A DNA stretch of 38,516 nucleotides from contig JAFUNI010000019.1 in NCBI GenBank assembly GCA_017482385.1, forward strand, positions 1 to 38,516, written 5' to 3'. This DNA is from Oscillospiraceae bacterium. Lineage in GTDB: Bacteria; Bacillota; Clostridia; Oscillospirales; Oscillospiraceae. A program made the translations under genes and the position numbers. The first letter of the stretch is position 1. Each line of letters starts with the position of its first letter. Of this stretch, positions 25,501-32,349 are shown one piece after another. The notes under the pieces are model-generated. The model ran no database searches. It was not told the DNA's origin and saw only the letters and a program-made list of their open reading frames with translations.

Positions 25501-25544
25501 ATCATAAAAGCTAAAAAGAACACAAGCAGTCGTTTGAATTTCAT
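22512..25544 (-). CDS. Thioester-domain (TIE-type) adhesin with Cna-B repeats, LPETG anchor (1010 aa)
   Basis: Order of parts: signal peptide (1-26); acidic Thr/Glu/Pro spacer; thioester domain with the paired motifs YCLE (Cys145) and TQAIIWE (Gln228), the residues that form an internal Cys-Gln thioester able to bond covalently to host or partner surfaces; a linker; six Cna-B-like domains (about 395-920), of which the middle three are near-identical; a sorting signal LPETG with hydrophobic span and RKRVH tail. Such proteins are pilus-tip or surface adhesins. ATG 25544 has GGAGG 8 nt upstream. It is preceded by a lipoprotein and followed by a pilin and sortases. Partner specificity is unknown. 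Confidence 0.9.
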   Translation of the reverse strand: MKFKRLLVFFLAFMMLLSIMPAAYAAEIDDEIGTTEPTVNASDQLEQTEPTGVEESTEPPPDEYDGTIDPILVEAGFTSNQLQAGNVTLEPISTFKATTRSVKKTATLRNCDWMDFPCTDGTRQGFHYADEDGASPWDYMNMIYCLENKKSFSIGSGHAGVGDLPIDGSGNTHGESIWYGFSADQRTAIALVLLYGAPTKLWDTNWGINETSKWNLHNPNIGYRFATQAIIWELVQGLREPTPPYKLNSTYWLDKSKGVCMSEDGTVDHFLYAYNSIISDLQLHNTIPSFAGDFAATAPEIQLAGTSTTVTDTNGVLGRFTFTGTGGVSYSKNGNNLTITANGAIPTGVQSATATLPDAASSLYEVWYNQYDKSKQVCIKVSIPASDPVPAYFKLKASNGSLSLKKTTEDGKNVAGWQFNIYADQNCTQLISGPHTSDVNGNLSIPNLTAGQVWVKEIGHTNPDIAKLYACDSKNPQAVTIVAGQAASISFYNKLTLGVAKIVKTATNGGSVAGWHFSVKDSAGNVIGNYVTDSSGVITLNLKPGTFSVTETDGVYEYWHNDPQPTKTVTVKANETATVTFTNQWKGKAQIVKTATNGGSVSGWHFTVKDAAGNVIGNYVTDATGIITLDLEPGQFTVIETDGVYPYWHNDPQPSKTVTVKAGETAKVTFTNQWIGKARIVKTATNGGKVEGWEFTIYDASNNKIGTYVTDSTGTIVADLQPGNYKIIESDKNDPYWYCDTEPKNITVKAGETVEVSFHNQWIGKAKIIKSLANPEAGTVEGWTFTISRVNDTQTEFITTVTTGADGTILYDLEPGQYQISEVLEENSLWQCISGISQIITVKAGETAEVTFTNALRPGKISVQKVDVHGEPLAGAKFVLQWSEDGITWSPVFYSDSSVVVKGGCSNVDVVDGTLVSPDNGLISWDNLYPTLYYRILELEAPEGYMLLNGPAYEGDLPVEDLTVTLRVVNNHSYSLPETGSKSIMLMPVCIVICLALCAGALVCLRKRVH
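22980..24050 (-). repeat. Tandem Cna-B-like repeat array inside the adhesin gene
   Basis: The unit is about 264 bases (88 residues) and begins with A-[KQR]-I-[VI]-K-T/S followed by GWxF, and ends with TVKAxETxxVxFxN. Units starting near 24050, 23783, 23516 and 23250 are clear; the first three are nearly identical (TATNGGSVxGWHF and NDPQPxKTVTV). A more diverged unit precedes and another follows. Such arrays change copy number by recombination and act as rigid stalks. Confidence 0.8.
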
Positions 25545-25565
25545 ATCAAAGACCTCCTAAAACAC

Positions 25566-25596
25566 GAGGAGCCTCGTTACATAAACGAGGCTCCTC
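25566..25596 (-). terminator. Perfect 13-bp stem-loop between lipoprotein and adhesin genes
   Basis: GAGGAGCCTCGTT (25566-25578), loop ACATA, AACGAGGCTCCTC (25584-25596). On the transcribed strand it is followed by GTGTTTTAG and then the adhesin SD. It probably acts as an attenuator, or protects the lipoprotein transcript end. Confidence 0.65.
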
Positions 25597-25621
25597 ACTA
25601 TTCGAATGTTGTACCACAAAA

Positions 25622-26410
25622 TTATCCGTAGAAGACATAAATGTAGTACCAGTTTCCGAGTTCATCCGTATGGCTATATTCAACCACACAATTCACTCGA
25701 ACCAACCCATAAATACTCTCTACCAAAGTTGGAGAAAAGCCCTCAGCAAAACGGCTGTTGAGCTGATTCTTTGTAGCGGATACCAAATCCTTCGCTGCAG
25801 AAGTGCCTGCATCATTTGATTTGATAGGTCTGTAGTCGGGACTGTAATATCCAGAATTGCCTTTGTTTAGACTTCCATCAATTACGAAACCTAATGACAC
25901 TGCATAGGAATTAGCTTGGGCAGCAATTACTGAAGCATCAACATTCTCAGGTGGATTATCTGTATCGTCCGGTTTCGTCTCAGCAGGTGGTACAGGATCC
26001 GTTTCCTGTGGTATTGTAGGATCTGTATTTGTCGGCTGAGTAACAGACGGTACTGTTTCTTCCTGCAATGTTTCCGTGGGAGTAGTAGGTTGAGAGGTAT
26101 TTATGGTCGGCTCAGTCTCCTTCGGTTCTGTCTGCTTGGGGGGAGAATCTTCCTTGTCACTTGTAACAGTTCCAGAAGGCTGTGTTGCTTCTGTTGGTTC
26201 AGAAGTATCACTGGACGGTATTTTGTCCTGTCCGAAAGGTTCTCTGGTTTCATCGTATCCACCTGTTTCTGCAGGAGCAGTGGTAGCCGTAGTTTTGCTC
26301 GTAGTTGGTGGTGTAGTTGTAGGATTGCCGATGGTTTCAGAACCGTTTCCTGCTGTACAAGCGGACAGGAAGATACAAAGCCCAAGGATTAGGGCAAGAG
26401 ACTTTTTCAT
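25622..26410 (-). CDS. Lipoprotein with long Thr/Pro/Glu linker (262 aa)
   Basis: A lipobox LSAC gives lipidation at Cys18 after a short hydrophobic signal. Residues about 25-170 are a low-complexity linker rich in T, P and E that could span the cell wall. The C-terminal about 90 residues form a folded domain (AQANSYAVSLGF at its start, YYIYVFYG at its end) of unknown function. ATG 26410 is used because AAAGGAG lies about 9 nt upstream; the longer open frame begins without SD. It lies directly upstream of the adhesin, suggesting a surface partner of the adhesin-pilus system. Confidence 0.8.
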   Translation of the reverse strand: MKKSLALILGLCIFLSACTAGNGSETIGNPTTTPPTTSKTTATTAPAETGGYDETREPFGQDKIPSSDTSEPTEATQPSGTVTSDKEDSPPKQTEPKETEPTINTSQPTTPTETLQEETVPSVTQPTNTDPTIPQETDPVPPAETKPDDTDNPPENVDASVIAAQANSYAVSLGFVIDGSLNKGNSGYYSPDYRPIKSNDAGTSAAKDLVSATKNQLNSRFAEGFSPTLVESIYGLVRVNCVVEYSHTDELGNWYYIYVFYG

Positions 26411-26515
26411 GTGATCTATCTCCTTTCTGTGAAATGGTCTCATATTATCCATACGAATGAGAAGACCGTTTTTCAACAGAAGTGCAAAATTTCTCTCAAA
26501 GAGTGGGTTTCTGCA

Positions 26516-27838
26516 TCACAGATTCTGACGGATCACACGGGTAATAATGCCTACTGCAACGCCACGATCTTCATCCAACCGGGTAACAACGAAGCTAACA
26601 TCATCTTTTTTACCCGGTGTACGGAAGTCATAGCAGGAATGAGCAATGGCATTGACGCCGTTGGAAAGCCGGATGAAGACAACACCCTTGTGGATATCGG
26701 TTACCTTGCCAGCGTATTTACTTTGGACCTTGCATTTACGCAAATTCTCCAGCGTATTGTCCTGGGTAACGCTGCGGACGTCGGCTACCACCTTTATCGT
26801 TTCTACCGAGTCACGCTTGACACTTTGGATACGAACAAGGACATTATCACCGATAGAATAATACTCCCGGGCATCTCCGATCCAGTACCAGGCAAGATCC
26901 TTTGCAACGATGGAGCATTCCACGCCAAAGATCTCAACGCGGATTCCTTTTTCTGCAACAGCAATCACTCGCGCCTGTACCAGCCGGCCTTCATGGATTC
27001 GATGGATACCGTTAACATCCAGATCCATGTAGAAGGTCTGCCGTTTTTTCAGCATTGCTTCTTTACGGCTTGCGACAACGGCACGGGTTTTAGAGTCGAT
27101 ACCCCGCACAATAAAATCGATCTCTGCGCCAAGCATCTTACTCAGCAGCTTGTGCTTCCGGGTCATAAACTCTTCATATGCCTTACCGGATACACCCGAA
27201 TTGGGCTCGATCATCATTTCCTTCAAAGGAATTACAACACGGAAACCCTTATAATCCACAATGATGATTGTTTTGTTATTCTCCATCTGTTCAACGCCGC
27301 CAAGCTGGCCAGTGAGGATCTTTCGGGTGCGGTAGGCATTATGGATCTCGTGCCAAATGAAATCGTCACGGTCACTCTTTGTTTCTACCTCACCACGAAC
27401 CTCAAGGGTCAGAATGGAAGCATTGGGTGTTCTTGATGCAGTGGAACGGGAAACAGGTGGTGGAGGAGGCAATAGTGCTTCATCCATATCATCCATCAAT
27501 GAATCCAACGCTTCATCATCCAGCATTACAGGAGATTCTGCTGCTTCCTCCGCATCTTCCGTAATCGTCTCCTCAGAAGTGTCCGTTTCGTCCGGAGCCG
27601 GTTCCGCTTCAACCTTCTTCTTACGGCTTGCGCGTTTAGGCTTCGTGGTCGTAGGTGCCGGAGTTTCGGGTACATCCTCTGTGGATACAGGATCATTGGG
27701 CGGTGTATCCTCATCATCGAGGAATACGGAAATATCATCTTCGGGGGGCACTGCTGCAGCGGGAATCGGTTCATCGAGTACTCCATTTTCTTCGGGGGTG
27801 GGGATATTGTCTTCGGTAAAATCGTTTGCTTTGGACAT
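26516..27838 (-). CDS. S1-like RNA-binding-domain protein (440 aa)
   Basis: The N-terminal about 150 residues are acidic/proline-rich and disordered, with a basic KPKRASRKKKVE patch and a PPPPP run. The middle and C-terminal parts contain S1-like OB-fold segments: HEGRLVQARVIAVAEKGIRVEIFG and YAGKVTDIHKGVVFIRLSNG are typical first strands. Proteins of this type are regular members of Clostridia conjugation operons, role unproven. ATG 27838 lies 13 nt after GGAGG; a TTG 12 nt upstream is too near the SD. It lies between VirD4 and the surface module. Confidence 0.75.
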   Translation of the reverse strand: MSKANDFTEDNIPTPEENGVLDEPIPAAAVPPEDDISVFLDDEDTPPNDPVSTEDVPETPAPTTTKPKRASRKKKVEAEPAPDETDTSEETITEDAEEAAESPVMLDDEALDSLMDDMDEALLPPPPPVSRSTASRTPNASILTLEVRGEVETKSDRDDFIWHEIHNAYRTRKILTGQLGGVEQMENNKTIIIVDYKGFRVVIPLKEMMIEPNSGVSGKAYEEFMTRKHKLLSKMLGAEIDFIVRGIDSKTRAVVASRKEAMLKKRQTFYMDLDVNGIHRIHEGRLVQARVIAVAEKGIRVEIFGVECSIVAKDLAWYWIGDAREYYSIGDNVLVRIQSVKRDSVETIKVVADVRSVTQDNTLENLRKCKVQSKYAGKVTDIHKGVVFIRLSNGVNAIAHSCYDFRTPGKKDDVSFVVTRLDEDRGVAVGIITRVIRQNL

Positions 27839-27865
27839 ATAGGTTATCAATCCTCCTTATTAGTG

Positions 27866-29854
27866 TTATGCCATCAATGAATTTTTATCGACGGCTATGA
27901 TCTCTCCGTCATTATCCGGAATATCCGGAGTAGGGGGCGGAGGCGGCGGTGGAGCAGAAACCGCATCTTTCGGTTTTTCCTTCGGGGTTTTTGGAGCTGT
28001 GGGCTTCTTTTTCGGCGGTTTCTTCTTCGCAGGTGGTTTAGGTGGTGGTTCGCTAAGCATATCCTTGCCTGTTTCCATTTCCTTTTGCCGCCACTGTGGG
28101 ACATAGCTGGATGCCTTACAGGATTTAAGCTTTCCAGCCTCCGGGTGTCTGGAGTAATCAAACTTTTGCACCTTCAGCGGTTTATGCCCGCGAATAATAA
28201 CAAGGGCCTGATCGTTTGGTAGCCGCATCACTTCATCCTGAGTCAGCACCGGACGCTTACCCACACCGCTGGTCTCACGAAATTCCGGTGTGTAGTTGGA
28301 TATACGCCAGGAACCAAGCTGCTTGGACTTGCTGGACACCGCTACGCTGGCAAGACCTGTTCTCTCTGAAACAAGAGAGGCCGTTAATGGATCTGAGCAA
28401 CCAAGAAACAATGTGGAATCACAGTTGCCCAGAATCTCCTGCCACAGGTTATAGGGATATCTGTTTTGCAGGCCGGCAAGGTTTTGGAATACACAGGACA
28501 TAGAAATGTTTCTTGACCGGATCACACTTAAACGGCGGGCAAGGTCAGGGATCGTACCGCAGGCCGTCAGCTCTTCACCGAGGATATGTACCGGCACTGG
28601 AAGTCTGCCGCCCTCGCAGTTCTTATCCGCATAGCGAACAAGCTTGATAAATACGAAGGAGACAAATAGGGAAGCCAGAAAATCAAAGGTACTGTCCTGA
28701 TCGCTTGTGATCAGAAAATATGCACAAGGTTGCTTTCCCGGCAGCTCCAATTCAATTTCATCGGCTGCGGTAATCTTCTTGATAAGATCTGCCTGGAAAA
28801 CTTGAAGCCGGCTGCCCAAGCCGATGATAACACCGCTACGCACCGTATCAGAAGCCTGCTTGAACAGGGTGAACGGTGCTTTTGCCGGATGGTTATTCGG
28901 CAGAACCTCAAACAAGCTGTTCAGCTCGTTCTCGGACTGGAGTGTGAGTAGTCGGTATACCTGGCCCATATTCCTATGTTCCGGTGGATAGCATCTGTCA
29001 GTATAGAGAACCAACGCTTTCAGCAAGTTCATTTCCGCGCTGTCCCAGAAGTGATCGCCCTTGGCTCCGCTGGTGTTCTTGATAATGACATCAACGAATA
29101 GCTGCGCCATCAGCTCCTGACCGTCAACCTCCGCAAGGCAATTCCAGGAATCGGAGTTTTCCGGCTGGACAAGGTTGAACATCTTTACGATATAACCTTT
29201 CTTGCGAAGATACTCACTGGTCTTCTCATAAAGCTCGCTCTTGGGATCGCAGATGATGAGAGATTCGCCGCCTTCCAATGTGTCCGGATTCATGCCGGCA
29301 GCACCTTGCAAAATACGGTTGACACAAAAAGCTCGGGTTTTCTTGGAACCACTTGCGCCGTATACTGCAATATTGCTGTTGAGCATCGTTTTCTCTGGGA
29401 TGCATACAGCTTTTCCGTCCAGCAAACCGAGGACAATACCTTTATGCTTTCGCAGATCCGGAACCAGTTCCAATACCTCTGCCATTTCCTTGCGGTCCAT
29501 CCAGCCGGATGTTCCGTAAGTTCCTTTGGAGGAATAAGTAAAGTTCCGATCTCGGTCATACTCACCTGTATCGCTGTATCCCATTCGCATGACCATCACC
29601 AAAAGAACGACGAGCAGCAAAATACAGGCACCAATACCGATCAGACCTTCCGGAATCCGGAAGGCTGCGCGGATACAGGTTAAGAAATCGGGCGATGCCG
29701 AAAGGGGAGAAGTCCCGTCCCCGGGAGAAGCTCCGCTTCGCTGCCACTGGTTGTAGTTGTAAATGAACTGTGAAATATATCCACCTGCGTAAAGGGTTGC
29801 CAAGATAGCCAGCGGCGCTGCTATCAGGATCTTAATGACTTTGCTTTTTTTGAT
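27866..29854 (-). CDS. virD4: VirD4/TraG-type coupling ATPase (about 662 aa; probable AUC start)
   Basis: The membrane ATPase that feeds DNA-relaxase complexes to the channel. Two membrane segments (about 8-30 and 72-95), Walker A as GASGSKKTR (about 164-172), a Walker B region reading HILGEELTACG (about 418-428), and the RSRNISMSCVFQNLAGLQ segment typical of the family; the tail (about 590-660) is Pro/Lys-rich. The usual Walker B Asp is Gly here. The only standard in-frame start is TTG 29947, which lacks an SD and would overlap the upstream gene by 116 nt. AUC 29854 lies 8 nt after AAGGGAG and gives the expected short cytoplasmic start (KKSKVIKIL), so I favour it. It overlaps the upstream gene by 23 nt. 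Confidence 0.85.
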   Translation of the reverse strand: MKKSKVIKILIAAPLAILATLYAGGYISQFIYNYNQWQRSGASPGDGTSPLSASPDFLTCIRAAFRIPEGLIGIGACILLLVVLLVMVMRMGYSDTGEYDRDRNFTYSSKGTYGTSGWMDRKEMAEVLELVPDLRKHKGIVLGLLDGKAVCIPEKTMLNSNIAVYGASGSKKTRAFCVNRILQGAAGMNPDTLEGGESLIICDPKSELYEKTSEYLRKKGYIVKMFNLVQPENSDSWNCLAEVDGQELMAQLFVDVIIKNTSGAKGDHFWDSAEMNLLKALVLYTDRCYPPEHRNMGQVYRLLTLQSENELNSLFEVLPNNHPAKAPFTLFKQASDTVRSGVIIGLGSRLQVFQADLIKKITAADEIELELPGKQPCAYFLITSDQDSTFDFLASLFVSFVFIKLVRYADKNCEGGRLPVPVHILGEELTACGTIPDLARRLSVIRSRNISMSCVFQNLAGLQNRYPYNLWQEILGNCDSTLFLGCSDPLTASLVSERTGLASVAVSSKSKQLGSWRISNYTPEFRETSGVGKRPVLTQDEVMRLPNDQALVIIRGHKPLKVQKFDYSRHPEAGKLKSCKASSYVPQWRQKEMETGKDMLSEPPPKPPAKKKPPKKKPTAPKTPKEKPKDAVSAPPPPPPPTPDIPDNDGEIIAVDKNSLMA

Positions 29855-30973
29855 TAAAAAAACTCCCTTCGAACTTATCAAAACGAATTGCTTGAATTTG
29901 GACCCTGCTTCCGCAAAAGCTTCGCAGAGCTTCGCTTTGAAAGTCAAAGCAAATCAGCGTGCCGCTTTTTTGGTGAAGTTCCAGACCGTTACAGAACCGG
30001 TTTATTCTCGGCATATCCAACAGATACCCAAATAGGACGGGATTCCCATCCCGGTCAATTGCATCGTTTACGATTGACAATCCGGGTTGCCCCGGTTTTA
30101 ATCCTTGGGTAAGAACACTGTCCAATGCAGCGCGCTTCGCTTTGCTGCATAAGAGCTTCAGAAGAACCTCTCCATAATGGTCATTGGTCAGATAATAAAA
30201 ATGCTCGTAGCTTCCGTCCCGAAGGAAGAAGCAACGGGCGTTGCTGTCAGACGAAGTCAGGATATCGGAAAAAAGGGCAAGCCCTTTTCCAATCATCAGT
30301 CCCGAAACCTGTTCTGCCTTGTACTGTGTACTCAGCCTTTCGTAACACACCGTACTGGTCAACAGGGCTTTCGCCCTCTGTTCCGCCCGGTAGTCCATTT
30401 TGGCTAATCCGTATCCGCCGTTGTAGGTAAGATACACACCGTCCACGGTCAGAAGTGCTCCCGCAATTCTGGAACCGCTTATTTTGATGGTCTCCATTCC
30501 CATTTGCTTGATCTCACGGGAAGTGTAAAAGGCAGACCCGGATAATGTGCTGACCGCACATCCATCCGGAGAAAAGACATCCGGTTTTAGGTCTCTGTAC
30601 ACAGGTATATCTGCCTCCATCATAAGCACATACATTTCTGCCAACCTATGCAATCTTAACCGACGCACAAGCTCACTTTTGAGTAGGTTAGTTTCTGCAT
30701 TTCCCGAAAGATAGAGGTCAAATCTATCTGGGTTTTGAACCAGAAGAAAGTCCTTTGCTTTCTTGGACAGGCGATAGCCTTTTACTTTATCTTTGAAATA
30801 CAGACGCAGTAGGTTGTCTGATTTTAGCAGGCGTATGACATTATCCAGATAGTTGGTACTGGTATGTAGTCTTGGCAGTATTTCTGTTGGTAGTTCACCG
30901 CAAATAGCAGTCAGCTCCATCAACCGGTAGGCTAATGTGTCCCGACTGGGGAAGGTGCTTTTTGCAGCCCCAT
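29832..30973 (-). CDS. Winged-helix accessory conjugation protein, start requires a -1 shift
   Basis: The long frame gives a soluble protein whose first about 75 residues (ELTAICGELPTEILPRL to KGYRLSKKAKDFL) read as a winged-helix DNA-binding domain, followed by a large alpha/beta domain; it resembles the Replic_Relax-type proteins of Firmicutes elements. A strong GGAGG with 7 nt spacing leads to ATG 30973 (MGLQK), which is in another frame and hits TAG after 13 codons. A -1 shift on the A5 run at 30963-30959 (or one extra A) would give MGLQKSTFPSRDTLAYRLMEL and a 380-residue protein. In-frame TTG 30923 or ATG 30920 are the fallback starts but lack an SD. It lies just upstream of virD4. Confidence 0.65.
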
Positions 30974-30990
30974 AACATCACCTCCAAAGC

Positions 30991-31136
30991 TGCAATTTCT
31001 ACCGGGGGTACTAAAGACCACGGTAAAATTTTCGATTGTGCGGCACGAAAAATACCTTGTGCCACTAAGGTTTTTTAGCTCTGCGCCTATGTTGGAAAAA
31101 ACCGCACCTGAGCCGGGTAAAATCCAACATTGTTTT
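30991..31136 (-). other. Intergenic leader with hairpins upstream of the winged-helix gene
   Basis: About 146 bases without a convincing gene. An 8-bp perfect inverted repeat, ATGTTGGA / TCCAACAT (31089-31096 and 31123-31130), encloses a smaller CCG..CGG stem followed by T6 on the transcribed strand. A second imperfect stem (GTGGCAC / GTGCCGC) lies near 31030-31065. Together they resemble an attenuator or regulatory RNA inside the conjugation operon. Confidence 0.4.
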
Positions 31137-31778
31137 TTAGGCTTTTTGACGCTCTGAGAGCCATTCCGGGAACCGCTTTTTAGGCATAACAAAGACCTTG
31201 GTTTCGTCGGTTTCTCCCGGCTCGGCAGTATGGTGAACATCACAGAGCAAACTGTTGTCGTCCACCATTGCGTGCAGTGCAATCACATCCAGAATCTGCT
31301 TCTGCTGCAGGTTGTCATAGTCAAAATACTTCCGTGATGCACAGCCAGATTGAAACACATGAACAAAGCAAACAGAGCATTCCCGAAACCTGGGGATCGG
31401 GAGTGCTCTGTTGAATTGCTCCAATGCAGCATTCAAAGGATCAAGGAAAAACTGGTTGCTGTACCTGCCCCTTTTCTTGGGCAGCAAGCAGGGGAGAGCT
31501 ACTTCTAAAATTCCGTCCCCAAAGGCGATTCTTACACCTTGGGAACTTGCCGCTTTTCCTAAGTATGCAGCCTTGGGAATGGTACCAGAATCGTAAAGGA
31601 TCTGCCTTAAAATACATGCTGCTTTTTCAGCCTGCAGCGCTGTTTCTGTGCTGATCGCTTCAAACTTTTCTGGGAACCGTTTGCCATCCAAGGTCTCCAT
31701 GCTGCCGATCTGTGCATCCATAATATGCAGCAGTTCACGGACTCGGTGTAATCGTATTTGCATTGCGTTTAGATCCAT
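31137..31778 (-). CDS. DUF6100-like conjugation-operon protein (213 aa)
   Basis: A soluble protein starting MDLNAMQIRLHRVRELLHIMDAQ, a coiled-coil-like N-terminal helix (1-60), then a beta-rich domain (about 85-170) with a Cys-containing CSVCFVHVF segment and a ECS motif. It resembles the DUF6100 proteins found between VirB4 and VirD4 in Clostridia elements; the assignment is from memory and tentative. ATG 31778 has GGAAAGG about 8 nt upstream, and the gene lies 5 nt after its neighbour. No enzymatic motif. Confidence 0.65.
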   Translation of the reverse strand: MDLNAMQIRLHRVRELLHIMDAQIGSMETLDGKRFPEKFEAISTETALQAEKAACILRQILYDSGTIPKAAYLGKAASSQGVRIAFGDGILEVALPCLLPKKRGRYSNQFFLDPLNAALEQFNRALPIPRFRECSVCFVHVFQSGCASRKYFDYDNLQQKQILDVIALHAMVDDNSLLCDVHHTAEPGETDETKVFVMPKKRFPEWLSERQKA

Positions 31779-31783
31779 TTTTA

Positions 31784-32314
31784 TCAGCCTTTCCGTAGTT
31801 GGTAATACCGGACGGTGCCGGATTTATCGACTGTACAGTAGCCGGCAATGGAGGGAAAATCCAGAGCAGAGATCTGTTCCGGTGTATCGACAAGTACAAT
31901 ACGACGGCTGCATCCCTCCTTCATTCGCTGTACTGCCTGGGAGACCAAAGCTTCCTGACCCTGCATTGTACAGATGATTTCGTATTCCTCGCCCTCCGCA
32001 AAGAAGACGATCTTTACTGGAAAATCACTGGCAGAGTGGTACTCTACACGGTCAAGAAAGTCAAGAAGCACCCATACAGCCTTTATCAAAGAATGATCCT
32101 TGGTTTTGAAATGTGTACCACTGGTGAAGTAGCTGCTGTCTGCTTCCCGCCGTATGCGACCCTGCTTGGTTAGCTGGGTCAACAGCGTCTTAATGTGATC
32201 TTCCTTACCGGGATGGAAACGAAATAATTGTTGTTCCAAAATGCCGGGATACATAGATATTTCCTGTAGCAATTGGGCAGCTTCGTTTCCAAAGATCTCT
32301 GCTCTGGTGTAGAT
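31784..32314 (-). CDS. DUF5697-like winged-helix protein (about 176 aa; probable AUC start)
   Basis: The N-terminal about 65 residues (LLQEISMYPGILEQQLFRFHPG then LLTQLTKQGRIRRE) read as a winged helix; the rest is an alpha/beta domain. It resembles the DUF5697 family of Clostridia conjugation operons (tentative). The frame is open from a TGA at 32325 and contains no standard start near the SD. AUC 32314 lies 9 nt after GGGAGG and would add YTRAEIFGNEAAQ, which looks coding. Fallbacks are TTG 32272 (no SD) and ATG 32254 (weak AGGA). An out-of-frame ATG at 32321 is only 2 nt from the SD. Confidence 0.7.
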   Translation of the reverse strand: MYTRAEIFGNEAAQLLQEISMYPGILEQQLFRFHPGKEDHIKTLLTQLTKQGRIRREADSSYFTSGTHFKTKDHSLIKAVWVLLDFLDRVEYHSASDFPVKIVFFAEGEEYEIICTMQGQEALVSQAVQRMKEGCSRRIVLVDTPEQISALDFPSIAGYCTVDKSGTVRYYQLRKG

Positions 32315-32349
32315 AGGGCATCACCTCCCTTCAAAGAAATTTAGACAGG

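Noticed and set aside
26411-27436. Plus-strand open frame of 341 codons opposite the S1-like gene
   Set aside because: Antisense shadow; the minus-strand S1-like protein is the coherent coding frame.
27866-29947. TTG 29947 as the virD4 start
   Set aside because: No SD, a 116-nt overlap with the upstream gene and an N-terminal extension of 31 residues that reads like the complement of a coding frame; the SD-AUC alternative fits better, though not proven.
30932-31282. Minus-strand open frame of 116 codons overlapping the DUF6100-like gene end and the following spacer
   Set aside because: Its first half is an out-of-frame reading of the DUF6100-like gene and it has no ribosome binding site; only its last 13 codons matter, as the SD-linked start discussed for the winged-helix gene.
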